A DNA stretch of 64,000 nucleotides from Prunella strophiata (lineage: Eukaryota; Chordata; Aves; Passeriformes; Prunellidae): NCBI GenBank assembly GCA_036583965.1, contig JAZBQD010000015.1:20985310-21049309 (forward strand), read 5' to 3'. The position numbers and the translations under genes are program-made. Below are positions 35,534-49,886 of the stretch, in pieces. Under the pieces are notes generated by a model. It saw nothing but the letters and a program-made list of their open reading frames with translations, did no database searches and had not been told where the DNA came from. How positions within the stretch are numbered: the stretch's first letter is position 1; the number at the start of each line of letters is the position of its first letter.

Positions 35534-36558
35534 CTGTGAGAAAAGGGAGAAGGCATAATTACTTTATGCTTGATTGCAAATATGATGTATTTTAATCTAT
35601 ACACAAAAAGTGTAAAACTAATTGAACTAAATAAAAGTAAATGGTCATACAGAAAATCTTAACTGTAATCATTACTCAGATCTTGTGCTGCCTTGACTTA
35701 AATAAAAATGTTTTTAGAACATCATTGCAGAATAACACTTCCAACTTTCTCTTCCTCTGTACAAAAATAGCTGCTTGTTCCACAGGAAACCATGAATAAT
35801 GAAGACAATTAACCTAAACATTATTTGTATTATGCAGCCAAAATATCCATCAGATGTCTACACATCATGGTATCAAAGACACTCTAGTCATCATTATTTT
35901 TTTAAAATTCATTGTTTTAGTTTTACTACATAAAAAAATATAAGTTTATTCAAATAATCAATGATGCAGAGAAAAAAATTATAATGGGCAACACAACACT
36001 TTGTGGTGGGCCAACACATTGCTAAAAATCCTGGGTGAAATAATGAAGCACTTGTAAGCATCTGATCTTTTCTTTCAAGGACCATTTAGACAAATATAGG
36101 CAAATGAAACCAAATAAATACATAGTGGCTTCTGTTTAATTGCATCCCTAAATTTAAGTCTGTAAATAATCCACTTGGATTATTTCAGGATGTATCACTG
36201 AATTGAAGAGAAAGTTATGATAGAAATTCCTATAGGCAATAGAAAACCAATTTTAATAAAGGTACAGATCTTAAAGGGTTGTACTCTAGGCATCTTTTTT
36301 TTAATTTTTTTTTTTTTTTTGGTAATAGCAAGAAACTTAATATGAATTTAAAATAAATTCACATTCAGTCAGCTATGAAGATTTTAGAATTAAGATGCAG
36401 AAATCCACAGGTATGGCAGCTGTACATGCTCAAGATTACTAAAAGTCAAGTTGACATAAAGCAAATAGTTAGAAAAACTTGCATGTGTATGTGTTATTAC
36501 CTGTTTTATCCCTGTGTATAGACATACATACATAAATAACCAGGAAAACAGTAAGATT

Positions 36559-36594
36559 TGCAAGTAAATTTAGAAATGCAAGTAAATTTAGAAA
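36559..36594. repeat. Perfect 18-bp tandem duplication
   Basis: The unit tgcaagtaaatttagaaa is present twice in tandem with no mismatch. Intronic. Confidence 0.93.
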
Positions 36595-38834
36595 AAGTTT
36601 TGTAAGCATTCTTCCTTGTTATTCAGTAAAGATTATAATGCAGATGGAGATGACAGTAAGCTGATTAATTAACAGGAATGAAGGTTAAGAAGGGAAATTC
36701 AGGGAGCTCAGTGGTTCAAGCTGGGGAGGGCAAAGGAACATAAATAATCACCAAAGAATTCTGGAGGAATTAACATGTGCAACCACAGAGTCTGAAAGGT
36801 GGATTTTAACTACATCTGTCAAGCCACAATGATATGTGAAGACTGAAAAAAGCAACCACAGTCTCTAAAATATTTTTTAGTTCAAGATGTAGGACAAAAA
36901 ACCAATTATCTGATAACTGTTAGTAAACCTCTGATGCCAGTAATGTATGCAACACAGAGTACCACTGCAGTATCAATCAGGAGAGCTGATTTAATTTTGA
37001 AGACTAGAGAAAAATGGATTGATTTAACATCAAAACCCATATGTCATATGTGTAAAGATAACAACACATTTGTTTATAAGCTGCATATTCAATTGGAAAG
37101 GGTGAAGATCTGTAAATGTCAGCTGGAAAAGTATAAGGCAGTATAATGAAGCCTGGAAAAAGCAAATACCATCTTGAGAGACATCAGGTGAGATATTTCC
37201 AAAAGAGAGGGGCAAATATTAATTGATTTGTATAAGACATCAGTGGGGACTCACTGAAGTATGTCACGTTTCCAATTCTTCATCTTAAAACTGCATTAAC
37301 TCTTGCTGTGGAGAGTTGAAGACTAAATGAAATTAAACAATAGGAACAAAATTATTCCATCCAGACACCTCAGGAAAGAAACATTTAAGAGAAAAAAGCT
37401 TTATAAAAATTTTGTGTCAAAACTGAATTGCCCTATGAATAAAATGTAAGGCTAAAAACTGTACAGAAAAAAGATAGGGACATGCAAGAACAGCCTTGGT
37501 GCTCATGAGAGCTCCTTTTAAAAGCTTGATTGTTAATTAGATGGAGAAGATAACAAGCATTGCCCCAATGGGAGAAGGCAGGGTTTGATGAGCCAGAAAA
37601 CATATTTCTTGGTTCTCCTTTGCTAGCTGTACAATAGTGCTGTGCACAACAGCAGCAATAAGAAATACCACATTAAGTTTGTGGCCATATTTCAGTAACA
37701 CTAAAGCAATTCTTTTTGCTCTCAGTGCCACTAGACTTTTAGATTGTTTTCAGAACTTCTCAGTGTTAAATTATTTGAGTGTTTAACACCTGTGGACAAA
37801 CACTCAAGGCTGCTACACTACCATAGTAATGCTCCTACCCTCCAATTATGGATTCATTGGATATATCCAAAGAACTCCCCTATGTTAACTAGGAACACAT
37901 AAAGAGCCTCTTCCATCATCTGCTGTTTTTTATACCATATTGTGGAGCCATTCACACTCACATACTTTTTCTTTTTTTAAACCTTCACAATCTCCACTGG
38001 TGATAAAACATTTGAGTTTAGTTAAATATTGTAATACCACGATATCCTACAGCATGAAGTCTTGGAATTACATAATTATAAAAGGATCTGTTTCATTTCT
38101 GACAAAAGGCTGCAGCCTTTCATGGTTGCATAGATACTTTACACACAGCAGTGTTTATTTCTGCATACTTTTAAATCTCAGTCCCTAAAACACCTTGGCA
38201 TTCTTTTAGGAACCTGATTAAATATATTTGAAATACTTGGTTTGGTCTTGTGCTTCCTAATGTCTATCAAAATCTGAATTACCTTTTCTTATCAATGTTA
38301 CTGAGTAATGTATGTGCAATGAAAGTCTCACAAAGCTATCATATATAGGATATTTATTTCTCTTAGATTACATCTCAAAACATAACTCTTTCCTTAATGA
38401 GAATCTCACAAAATTGCATTAGAAGAGAAAGTAATGGGTGTTTCAAAGAGGCTAAGCAGCGTGATGAATTCTACTCCCACTAGATTAATGAGCTGGAAGA
38501 ACAAGTTCAAGAGTACAGTAAGATAATTTTTTAAGTGGTACTACAATACAAAAACCATAAAACTATCAATAATAAGGATAGATGAAAATAATACAGAGAG
38601 ATAAAAACCAAAGATTCAAAATAAAGGCAGAGCAAAACTTGAAAAAACCTAAACTGGATTTCACACATCCTGTCTAAATAGAAAAAAAGGTACTTCAGTA
38701 TTTCCACCCACTCATTATGTAGTAGATATATTGAAACTCCTCTTGAGGAAAAGATGGCAAAGTAAAATGATGAAAATTATGCCACAAAGAGGAAATAACT
38801 TTGTAACTCATCTTCAGGCTGTGGTCTGTGGTAC

Positions 38835-39060
38835 AAACTAGCACAGTGGAAGTTTCATCTGAGTATGAGGAAGAACTGGAAGAACTTTATTGTGTGGGTG
38901 ACTCAGAGAGATTGTAGAGTCCCCCTGGAGATATTCAAGAACCACCTGGCAGCAATCCTGTGCCATGTGCTCTGGGATGACCCTGCTTGAACAGGGAGGT
39001 TGGACCAGAGGATCCACTGTGGACCCTTCCAGCTGCACCCACCCTGTGATTCTGTACATG
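38835..39060 (+). mobile_element. CR1 LINE 3' fragment, plus orientation
   Basis: Forward CR1 3' end: gaactttattgtgtgggtga, agtccccctggagatattca, tgctctgggatgaccctgct, ggaggttggaccagaggatc and the terminal ccctgtgattctgtacatg with one ATTCTGTG unit. It is well preserved. The open frame on the minus strand here is a shadow of the repeat. Confidence 0.9.
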
Positions 39061-40403
39061 ACAACTCTAAAGTGAGTTATGGGAAATCTGGAAAGGCACA
39101 GGAATGATTGCTGAACTCAGCAGTATGAGTAGCCAGAAGAAACAGCACTGAACAGTTAATGCAGATTGGTCAGCAAGTAGAGAAAAGATGATTCCTCTTT
39201 ATTTTGTTTACAATTTTTTCTAATTCTGTTGTAATATGGCAAGAAATCTACCAGAGCAAGAGACAGTATGTTTCAAAGTGTCATCTGCACATTAGAGATA
39301 AGAAATCAAGGACACACATTATGTGATTGCCTATACAAAATACAGCTCATGCTTTGGAACTACACAAATGGTAAGCTTTCTAGTTTGAAGCTTGCAAAAG
39401 ACTTAGTTGACTTAGAATCTTTGATTTCTACATATCTAGCTTTATTTTTTCTAGGGGCTTTATTACTAATGCCTGATCTGGATAAGTTTAAGGAAAGATG
39501 GTAGCTCTGGGCAATAGCAGCTGCCAAAAATAATAGTTGTGAAAGCCTGGAAAGGGGTTATAATGCTAGAACTGAGTCATTAGCAGTGGGAATAAGTGAA
39601 CTAGCTGCAACAAAAAAATTCCCCACATGTCGAATTAAGTATGGTTTTACCTCAAAATATTTGAACAAAACCTAAGCTATAATTCATATAATTGTTACCT
39701 CTTAGAAAATGTGACCACTAGGGCTGCCTCTATAAAAGCAAACACAAACAAAGCAAATTTAATTTTTTTGCTAAACAACAAGCTTGGTTCTCCAGCAGAC
39801 ACTTCCCTGCAGCTTTTTGTCTTCTTCCATAGCTCTCAAAGACAGTTTTAATTGCAATGATTGTATTCACCTGTCACTTAAGTGTGCAGAAAAGTATTAT
39901 TTAACCTTGAGCTCTGATTTAACCAAGAATCTCCAAGCTCTGTTTTGCTAGAAAACCACACACTGTGGCAAACACACTTATTTAGAAGGATGATTATGGC
40001 AATAGGGAGCAAAACCACAGTCAAATGCTTTATTTTTCAGCAGTATCTCTGTTTAACAACAGTGGTTAGAAGCAAAAATGAAAAGCTGTATGAAACAGTC
40101 CAAACTCTAAGCAGAGAAATTGAAGGCTGCTCCTTTTTCTCCTTCCTGCTGGGAACTGTAGACACTGGAGATCTGAAAATGGCATGGCAGTGTTTGGAAG
40201 AAGAAGGAAAATGGTGTATTGGTAAAGTACATGACAAACAAACAACGGTTCAGAAATAATTGCCTTGGAGCAAAAATCTTTTTAGTTAGAAGAGAGCAGA
40301 TTTCTGTTTCCTCTGAATCTCGTTTCACTCTATTTTAAGACAAAAATTTTCATGTATATTACACTAACACATATGAAAAACATCTCTGATTTGAGCAGAG
40401 CTG

Positions 40404-40422
40404 AAAAAAAAAAAAAAAAAAA
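40404..40422. repeat. A-run, 19 nt
   Basis: Uninterrupted A19 in the long exon 3 - exon 4 intron. The flanks match no repeat that I know, so it may be a simple slippage tract or the tail of an old retrocopy. Confidence 0.9.
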
Positions 40423-43400
40423 GGTCAAACAACGAGAAACCTGAAAATCCTCTTAAAACCCTGCATACTTCTAGTAATTTCCTTCACACTTGTTAACCTA
40501 TCAGCAAGACAGTATAATGTTAGTAACCAACATGAAGTAGTCCCATTAAAGCACAACAATGTAATTGTGTTTTTTCTTATTTATCATATATTGCATCACA
40601 CATTATCAGTACCAGAAAAATTGAATTCCTACTTGGAAACTAGAGGGTCAAGAAATGCTACACATTCTGTTAGTGCTGTGTTGTTAATTTCATCCTTGTG
40701 TTTTACAGATCCTCCTTTTTTCCCACTAGGGATTATGTGTAATATTAAGACTTGATAGAGAGATGAGTGTTGACCCCTAAGTGCTTTTTAAAGAATTTCA
40801 AGATCACAACATGCTTCTATATTTTCCTGTGAGCTGATGTTATCCTCCCAGCTTTAGGCTACTAGGATAATTTGGACTTGAAAAGTGCTGGGTGCACACC
40901 ACTTATCTGTCTACAGGTACATTTCTACAGCTGAGCCAACATCAGTGGACTTCCACACCCTGCCACTGTTACCATAAATGATCATACCTATTATTCAATG
41001 TACATTTTGTCAGAATGCTAACAGGTCTCAGACATGGACATAATTTCCAGCTAAGAGAGAAATAATTAAAATATCTCAATTTTTTAACTAATCCCATCTT
41101 CTTCATAAACATCTTTTTTGTCTGTAGGAAAAAGCTCCAGCCATCAGCCCACTTCTTTAAGGTTGCTGAATGAAGGCTGTATAAAAGTATTATGCCTTCA
41201 GTATTAACTACTGAAGCATATGATTTTAAAACTCAGTATAAAAAAAGTGAACTTTAAAACTAAATACATGCAGATCTCTTAGGCTGCAAAATATATCTTG
41301 TCCAGTTGAGAAAGAAAGATAGATATTAACAGCTGGGTGCCTAATGTTTCTTTCAGTGATGCTTCCTTTTGATTGATGTATTTGCTAGAAAAGAAGCTTT
41401 TACAGAAGATATATTCATTTCTTGACTCTCAGTCCCTCAGATCGTGGGCGCTTCCTCTTGGAAATTAAACTATTCTTGGTCCAGAAACAACTACTGCACA
41501 AAAAATGCACAGAAGACAGGAATGTGTGTGTGTGTTTTATCTTCTCCAAGCAGGGCCACCTCAGTGAATGAGGCAGAACACAACACAAACCAGCACTCTG
41601 AGTCAGACACCAATCCAGAGTGAGACTTTGACTTCAGCTTCCTGAGCATGAACAAACTGATTGCCCTGTAATAAAGCTATTCTTTTATTAAAATATTTTA
41701 CTGGTTCAGGGTCAACTGTCTTAAAAATGTAATTCTCTCATTAGGTGAACAGAAGTTGCAGTAGCAGGAAATAAAGTTTTAATGCAGATTTTTATAAGGA
41801 AAAAAGTCTTGGCAATGACTACCAGGAACATTACTTTTAAATTTGATTTTGAAGTATTATTTATATAAAACTAGCAAAAAAACTCTGCAGAAAAATAATA
41901 TAATATGTAGAAAATTGTAGAATAGAACATTGTAATATGCCTGGTTCACACAACATGCACAATTCAATCTGACAAGTGGAAAACCTACATTTTGGACAAA
42001 TGTAGGCTACTTCACCATCCACATTCCTGTGCATCTTGTGTGATTAACAGTGTGAAATCATGCTACAAACCACTTGCCTGTTAGATAATACTTTTTAACC
42101 TTCCCTCAGAGCTAAGACAGTATCATATCTGTGTAGAAAACAGACTCCTGGCACAGCTTCAGACCACCAATATCCCCATTTCATGAAGGAAAAAACCAAA
42201 CAACCAAACCACCAAAAAAAGAGTGATGGCTTACAGTGAGGTAAAACTATAGCCTCATATAAGTAGTTTTAGGATTAGCAGAAGTACTAGGATTAAAATT
42301 ATTTAGTTGTACAAAGTATTTGCTGTCCCACCCACCTCATCCTCCTTTGTAATTTCATTACAGTTTTCTGTACTTTGACAGCAGTTTGAAGTGTTACATA
42401 CCTATATATTTTAGGCAGTAAAATTTATTCCACTATGGTACACCCTCAATTTTCAACACTCTGGAATAATAAGACACCCCAACTGGAGATGTTTCTCAAA
42501 ATTATGTCATATAATTTCTTCACAGAATTGTTTTACTTCTCTTTGAATTTTCTAAAAAATAAATTTGGTCCTAAAGCTAGGACATTTAAATTACAAATAC
42601 TCACTGTAAAATTTAATATGCAATATCTGCTTAATTTAATTTTTTCCTTTATCTGTAGTGAGGTCCTTGGCTGACTAATGAAAATAACTACTATTTGGCT
42701 ATCTGAGTAATAACATACTATGTCTCTTTCAACTTGATTAAACATATATACTAATAGTCCTATTAGTATATTTATTTCATTTTATTTAAATTTACATCTG
42801 TCCTGCAGTTTATAAAATAAATATCAAATAGAGTTGTAATGAAGAGATGTGAAAGAAAACTCTTGCCTTCTGAGAAACGTTGTTTAAAAATACATAACTT
42901 CCTTTTAGCTGACTTTGGAAAAAAAAGCTTCTATACATCTTCAACTAATACAAGCTATAAAAAAACCTTTTGTAATATTGGAACCAGTTGAGAAACCACA
43001 AGTATTCAAATGCAGGAAATCATGATTTTATAACATTTTAATGTGATCTACTCTTGGGAAACAAAGTTAACCAAGCCCTATTTCTGTACAGGAAATATTC
43101 CACTGTACAGTTGTAATACATTGTGGTGAGGGGTACAGCTGCAATTTTTTCACCTGTAATGCCCCACTGGTATTGTGGCTTACTGAATTGCATCAAGATT
43201 GCCTTCCTGTCCGGAAAGCCCTCTAAGTACAAACACGACTCTAAGCCCAGGTTTTATTTTCCCCTGGTATCAGAATATGGTAATTTAAGAGCCCTGAGAA
43301 ATGCTTTTTAACCTTTTAGAAGAAATATGTAGCATTCTTTTATTAGGAACTACGTTCTTTGCCTTTTTAAAACAACATATGACCAACTTATCAATTTATC

Positions 43401-43810
43401 AGGCTAGCAGGTTCAGAGCAAATGCAGGTGTGTGGAGTAATGTAATCTGTCACAGATACTGGCTTTTTTCATTATGGAAAAATTACTCTAAACACACCAA
43501 CAGCTTTTTTTTTTTTTTTTAAGAAAGCACAGAATAGAGCTGGGCTATAACTGAGATTTCTGCAGAACTTTAAACAGAAAAACTATGTACTGCTAAGTGT
43601 CAAACTTTTCTACTAATTGTCATTCACCTTGAGTTTATTTCATGATCATTTGCCTTTTGAACAGCAAAAGTAACAATATTTCTTTAATTTATTAGAACTT
43701 AATGTATTGTTTCAGGTATTGAGATACAAAAGTATACAGATTGGAGATCTTACATTAGGGACTCACCTACTTCTTGCAACACCTTTTATTGTCTCTTTCT
43801 GATACAGGAA

Positions 43811-43922
43811 CTATCCTGTATTTATATATTTATATATAAACATATAAATATTTATTTTAAAAATATATATTTATATATATATTTATATATTTATATATCC
43901 TGTATTTATATACTTATATATG
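43811..43922. repeat. AT-only minisatellite/low-complexity block
   Basis: About 110 bp made almost only of A and T, built from TTTATATA and TATATATT units. The 15-mer tcctgtatttatata occurs at 43814-43828 and again at 43898-43912, an 84-bp direct spacing that suggests duplication of a larger unit. The block can fold on itself (many ATAT palindromes). Confidence 0.92.
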
Positions 43923-46900
43923 TCCACATTTCATTGAAGGTTTTTAATTTTCTAGGCTTCAGTATTTATTATTAATACAAGCATTATGATGTTGAAATGT
44001 AGTCACCTCTGACCATTGAGGTTAGCAGTCTATTAATACATAATGTACCTTATAATTTTCAGTACATGAGCTTATTTTGACCACACATTCTCACCACAGC
44101 AAAGCCTGACTCCTGTGAGAAGCACCACAAAGTCACTGCACAGCCGGAAGGACTCGGGTTTGCAAAGTTTCATAAATCAGAGTCACGAAATCGGAAGAGG
44201 ACAGAACACGGGGAGAGTGTAAATCTGTCATTAAGATAATCTGATGGTTTCGTCAGTCCTCTGGCACCCAGCAGCATTTTCACTGGCTCAGTAACCCCAA
44301 AGGGTACATTTCACTGTGATGCACAGGCAAATTATGCACAACTTCCATTAACATTCCCAACAAGTTACGCTTAACTCCCTGCAGACTGCACAGGGAAACT
44401 CTAGGACAAACGATACAGTCTCATCTTGATGCAGGGAACACTAAGATCACACAGCAAAATAATTAAGATTATGCACACACAAACCAGTAACTAAATAGAG
44501 AAGTCTGAGATAATCCTACTCTCAGGCAAGGAAGTTCACAAATAATATTTAAAGCTGGAATTCCCTAAGACAACAGGCTGTTTCAACATCTGCTTAAGAC
44601 TCCAACTTCTTTGGTCCCTATTTCCTTCCTTGCAAGAAAATGAAGACAATACTTATAATTAATATCCAGAGTCTTAGCTTTGGAAAACATGTGCAAAACT
44701 CAGAAAATTTGCTCACCTGCAGCTCATCTGAAGTGTAAGTGGCTCAAGCTACAAGCAAACCTACAGCCTCTTACACAGAGCAGCTGTTTACATGATGACC
44801 TGCACCCATTTTTGTACTCGTGCACAAACAGAAACACTGCATCTACTGCTGAAAAAGAGGTCCCCTACATTAGAATAAACGGTATTTGTTACACTTCTAG
44901 TTTATGATCAGGTATGTTCAATAATTGCTTCTTTTCAAGCTTGTTGCAACTCTTCACAAAGTAGAGAAATAAGAAAAACACCATATAGAATATTTATATA
45001 GTAGTAGTATGACTAATACAGTAATTTTGAATAACATCCAAAGGAAGAATTAACAAGAAATGTAAGGTTTAAAAAGCAGACAAAACACCAAATTTGCCTT
45101 CTGAGCAATTCACAACAGCCAGACAGATTATTTCTTCATCCATCTAAAACATCCCATTATTTGAAGACAGTACTGAACTGTGTGGCAGTAGATTCAATAA
45201 CTTGCAAACCAACAGGTTTATCAAGAAGCATGGTTGAACGTTACAGCTTATTATCTTGTAACACCGTGAACTTAAATCACTAACCTGTCACACACAAATC
45301 ATCTGGATTTCCAAACTAGTTGTTGCTTTGGGAATATAAAAATAAATCAAAAATTTGTGGTTTCCCAGAAAGCACTTTTCCCAGACTCTCAAATGCCCAG
45401 CTGAATATTTTAGCCCCAACAGGGAATGAAAAGTAAAAGGGAAGCAGAGTCAGCCAAAAATGAGGTATTCTCTGTTAAAAGGAAAAATGAATGTCTTTGA
45501 CATTGATCATAATTCTTTTCCTGTTGACTGTCATGTCAAATCCTTCCTGGAATAATGACTTACAGTAGGTCTAATGTCAGTCATTCTTAAGCTCATGCTT
45601 CCTTAAACCACTGTTTAAACAGCCACAAGGTGTTAGAATATGACTATTTATTGGATGACAGTGTTGAAAAAATCAGATTCCAGACTAGCAAGTTTGCAAA
45701 TGCTTTATTTAAATAGCACATGCATGTAAGGCAATGTAACAGACAATTTTTTAAATTCCTGCCCTTTGAAGTTAGAAATATTTTATGTTCTCCTAAAAAA
45801 GATTTCACCACCTTCGGAACTGCTCTGTGTGAATTTTACCACAGTGGTTTTATTTACATAGTCTTTCCTTATTAAATCCCAGTTTAGCCCTTGCAACCTC
45901 AGAACTATACTCACTGCCCTAAAATATTCTTCAGTAGACCTTGAGATTTGTTTAATTTAATCACCACCTTTCTAACCTGTGCTCTGTATCTTAGGACCCT
46001 ATGTAAAGAAGAAAAGGAGACCTCAGTACACATTCATGGTTTCATCAGCTGTTATAATGCTGATTACATGTGCATGCAATAGGAATCCTGGCAGGTACAC
46101 AAGGGAAACATCCTCAAGTACAAAAACCTGTCAGGGTTATAGTTATATAGCAGATATTTTATTTAACTTCATCTGGAGAAATGAGCAAATGCTGTAGTTT
46201 ATCTTTCTTTTGTTTAACAGCTTGCATCTCCCACTGGATGACAATCCAGGAGAAAGAATTTTAAGTCTGTGTTAGTGATGCATCTTAACTAAATCAGATA
46301 ACTCAGAATTTGGAACACTACACATTGTATGATTACTTTGATTAGATAAATCTGGTTTTCTCCTGCTTTTAAATCCATGCCACTTGGGTAAATGCTCTTG
46401 TGACAATACATAGCTTTTGTTTGAGATATGGGGCAGTGCCAGCAACATCCCTCATTGGAAAGATAACTCTACAATGGAATGCCAACAAATGAGAATCTCT
46501 GTAAAAGGTTCACTAGATAAAAACAGGCCTCCAGCTGTACAGGAGATAATTTGTGTGTCCTGTTCACCTGCCTGTACAGAAAAGCAGAATATTTCCCTGA
46601 TAGCATATGAACTGTTTTCCTATCTTGGTGAGCCCCACCCAATTTTTACTCTCTCCCCTGCCAACCTAAACCTGTCAACCTTGTTCTTGGTAAAGATAAA
46701 TGATATAAAAATATAAGCCAGATCCAGATTACATCAGAAAAGTATAACAACATCACAGGCAAAGATAAACATAAATCTGAGATTCTTAAGACTGCAGGAA
46801 GACACAGGAAGACTCTGGGGAAACTAGACACACAGTGCAAGTACAAATACTCAACAGAACTTTCTTTGAGGTTAAATATCTAAATGTAGCTAGGTTCATA

Positions 46901-48536
46901 TTGTATCTGCACAATGTGAAAGTCACTACTGAATCAGTAACAGATTTTTCTCTGCTTTTTTTTTCCTGCCTTCCCTCTTTTGAATTTTTAAAACATCACA
47001 GAAATGAAGATGTCCTTTCTCAGACAGGGACCTGACAGATCCAAGGAACTGTACAAGCACAGTTGAATTTAGCATCACACAACAGTTCTGAAATGCAGGC
47101 CTTTGTTATGATGTAGAATATATTCTTCAATTATTCTTTGTGTTCTAGGACAATGGAATTATCTGCATAATAATAAACTATTGTCTGAAATCAAAAATTG
47201 CTCATACTCCTTTCATCCTAATGCCATACTTTCAAGGCAACCAGAACAATCAGGATGAAGGAAACTGCCACAAATTCTCTTTCAACTGTCCTAGTAGCCA
47301 GATCAAGCCAATATCCTTATCATTTAGGAGCTGAAGAGAGACACTTTGGAGCCCTTACTCTGAAATTGAGACTGTCCAGCCCATTCTTGTTCCTAAAGAT
47401 GCTCAGTGTATCTTCTACAATTCTGATATCTCTGCAGGAGACATTTCAACATACATTCTAAACCAAAATCTGCTTGAAGGCTATTCCCATGCTTCTAAGT
47501 TCTGAGTGAAAGACATTTCATGGTCAGATTTCACAGGAATGAGAATCATCACTGCCCACAGATTCCAGCTTCAACTGCCACACTACAAGACCATCACAGG
47601 GCAATTAAAAGACCTTTGCCCTGTAATGATGAGCTGGTTGCCTTATAGAATATAGTTTAATGTTAAACTGGGAAACTGTGGCATGCCTTAAGGCTTCACA
47701 TGTGCAAACTCAAATTTATTAATACCTGCACAGTTTTTATTACAGAAATTATCTGCCCATGAGAGTCACCTACATGTAGCAGTAACTAAATTTCTGGAGC
47801 AAGATCAGTATGTTATCTCTCTCTGGTTTTGTGTACATGAACAAAAGACATACATGTCTTTCTTTAAGCACAGAATAAAACAGGCTTTTGAAGTTGCTCA
47901 TCTTTAACTACAAGACTTCCTCTTACCAGCAGTCTACTTGAGTGATTTAGATTTCATCTGTTATAATGGAAAAAAGTCTCAGAGAGCATCCCTTTTTTTT
48001 GACTTATTAATATATCAATCTTCAAAATTTTAAAAACAATGGAATTGCTACTTCATCTTGCTTTTTACCTTTTGAAAAAAAATTGTGAAAATTTTCCAAG
48101 TTTGGACTTTTCTTTAGTCCTGAGGTGGGCATGTGATTCTTACATCAATACCATTCTTCACCTTGGAAAGGTGTTTCCTCAAGTACTAGTTATCTGAAAG
48201 AATGGTAAATCACACAGAGCCAAAGGACATTTGTAATGTGTGAAAATGGGACAATAAGGGCTTTAAGATTAAATAGAAAGTGTTTGCCATGTCTGTTAAA
48301 CAGGATGAACAACAAATTCAGCTACTTTCCACCTCCTCAAAGAAATATAATCTTGCCGCAATTTCTTGCAATAGGATTTAGGATTCTCACTTCCTTCAAA
48401 CTATTAGATCTGAGCTCTATTTCAGACTGCTAAAGAAATGCCACGTGGTATGCCATGGCAGAGACATAAGTTCTTTCTGTTCCTCCCACAAATAAAAGCA
48501 ACAGTGTTTGGACTGCAAAAACAAAGAATTACAAAC

Positions 48537-48778
48537 CTGACCTATGAAACTGCTTCCCTTTGCAACAACACGAGGTAAAGCACAAGAAAACAGCTCTTGG
48601 GGCAATTTAGAAATAGCAGGAAGGCAAGGTTCAACAGAAACAATATAGTTCATATCAACTGTTATAATCTGAAGCTGTTCTCTATCCTTTGGCTGTACCA
48701 GATAACACGCACCTTCAATATTTAGAAAAATTCTCTTTATGGTGAAGCTTTTGCAAGTTCCAGGAATTTGAATAATAG
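48537..48778 (-). other. Unassigned coding-like segment C inside VPS13B intron
   Basis: A 242-nt open segment with acceptor ctgtttttatag before 48778 and donor GGTCAG|gtttgt at 48537; phase 1 in and phase 0 out. It would encode IIQIPGTCKSFTIKRIFLNI, EGACYLVQPKDREQLQIITV, DMNYIVSVEPCLPAISKLPQ, ELFSCALPRVVAKGSSFIGQ. I cannot name it. The tail (V-D-x-N then LP..LFSCALPRV) faintly recalls the end of a Tudor-type domain, which is speculation. Its outgoing phase would fit VPS13B exon 4, but human VPS13B joins exons 3 and 4 directly as far as I recall. Confidence 0.42.
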
Positions 48779-49638
48779 CTATAAAAACAGAGAGTTCTAA
48801 AACCTACCCATGATTAAAACGTTATGCTAAGAGTTTAACAAAGACAGAAAGCTAGATGAAATGTCATAGCAACTTACTCAGAAAGAATGAACATGCAACT
48901 GGAAAACTTCAAGAAATAAAAACCCACAAAAATTCAAGACAAACTACAGAAGGGCACCTTTGACTGTATCTTTGTGAAGTAGAGGATTAAGGGAGACTGG
49001 CAACACAGCTGGGGACATTATGGGTCCTCCTTGCATTTGAACATATCCACAACCCTGGGAAAGTTTTTAAAGTATATTTTAATATGTCTTGGTATCATTA
49101 TTGTCTTTAAAATAAGATCCTTTTTTTCAAAAAAGCTAGAGTCTTTGGCTTGCAGATGTTTCTCTAATGCTTCATTTCAAGAACTGAATAAAATAAATAC
49201 TGTTTTATCTTTTTTCTCTCTGTATTTAATGAATTTTCCGTGTGCACTAAATCCGCAGTATATTAATTAACATGTATCCACACAGGGAAAAAGTGGAGCT
49301 GATGAAAGGCCTCATGATTAACTTAAATTAGAATCTGGAGTTTGATATGAGTATTTAATAAATGCAATTTACCCAAAGAAATTAAAAATTGACTCTGTAT
49401 AACTTATTCCACCCACATACCTCTGTTAGATTAATAAGGAAAAGCACACTGACCCTGCTGCTCATCAGGTGTATGGCCATTTCTGGAAAATGTGATAAAT
49501 CACCACCTTGAGCCAGGCAACAACTACTACCATAATTAATGGCCTACAACCAAAACATGGATCTTCTTGCAGGCATTTCTGCACACCATGTGCCCAAAGC
49601 AGAATTTTTTACTAGATGTCCTCTAATTTGGCTGATAC

Positions 49639-49886
49639 CTTTATATTTTCTCTAGTGGTAGAAATGTGAAGCATTATATGAACACCAGCAGAGGCTGACA
49701 GAACCTGACCCCTGGCAGCTGGGTGCTTCTCACTCTCTGAGGCAATGATAGTGAGTTGGATCTTCTTTTCTCTAGACCTGTGTGCTACCAAAAGTCCAGC
49801 TGTGTATGCCCACTTGAAGAAGAACTGATATTCCCCTTGGACAGGGTCATATTCTTCACAAGCACATACATAAAGGTTCATGATGT
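49639..49886 (-). other. Unassigned coding-like segment B inside VPS13B intron
   Basis: Open for about 85 codons, with donor ATAAAG|gtatca at 49639. Acceptor choices are agataacag before 49886 (phase 1 in, matching segment A) or cccattatag before 49893 (phase 0 in, 255 nt). It would encode IMNLYVCACEEYDPVQGEYQ, FFFKWAYTAGLLVAHRSREK, KIQLTIIASESEKHPAARGQ, VLSASAGVHIMLHISTTREN. The composition is protein-like and unlike surrounding noise. The outgoing phase is 0, whereas segment C needs phase 1, so either an exon is missing or one base is missing. The family is unrecognised. Confidence 0.42.

Noticed and set aside
39945..40259. A 104-codon plus-strand open frame
   Set aside because: Opposite strand to the gene, no motif and no splice pattern.
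46417..46716. A 99-codon plus-strand open frame (starts FEIWGSASNIPHWKDN) with a possible donor at CTTG|gtgagc
   Set aside because: No acceptable acceptor or start context and no recognised homologue; too weak to call.
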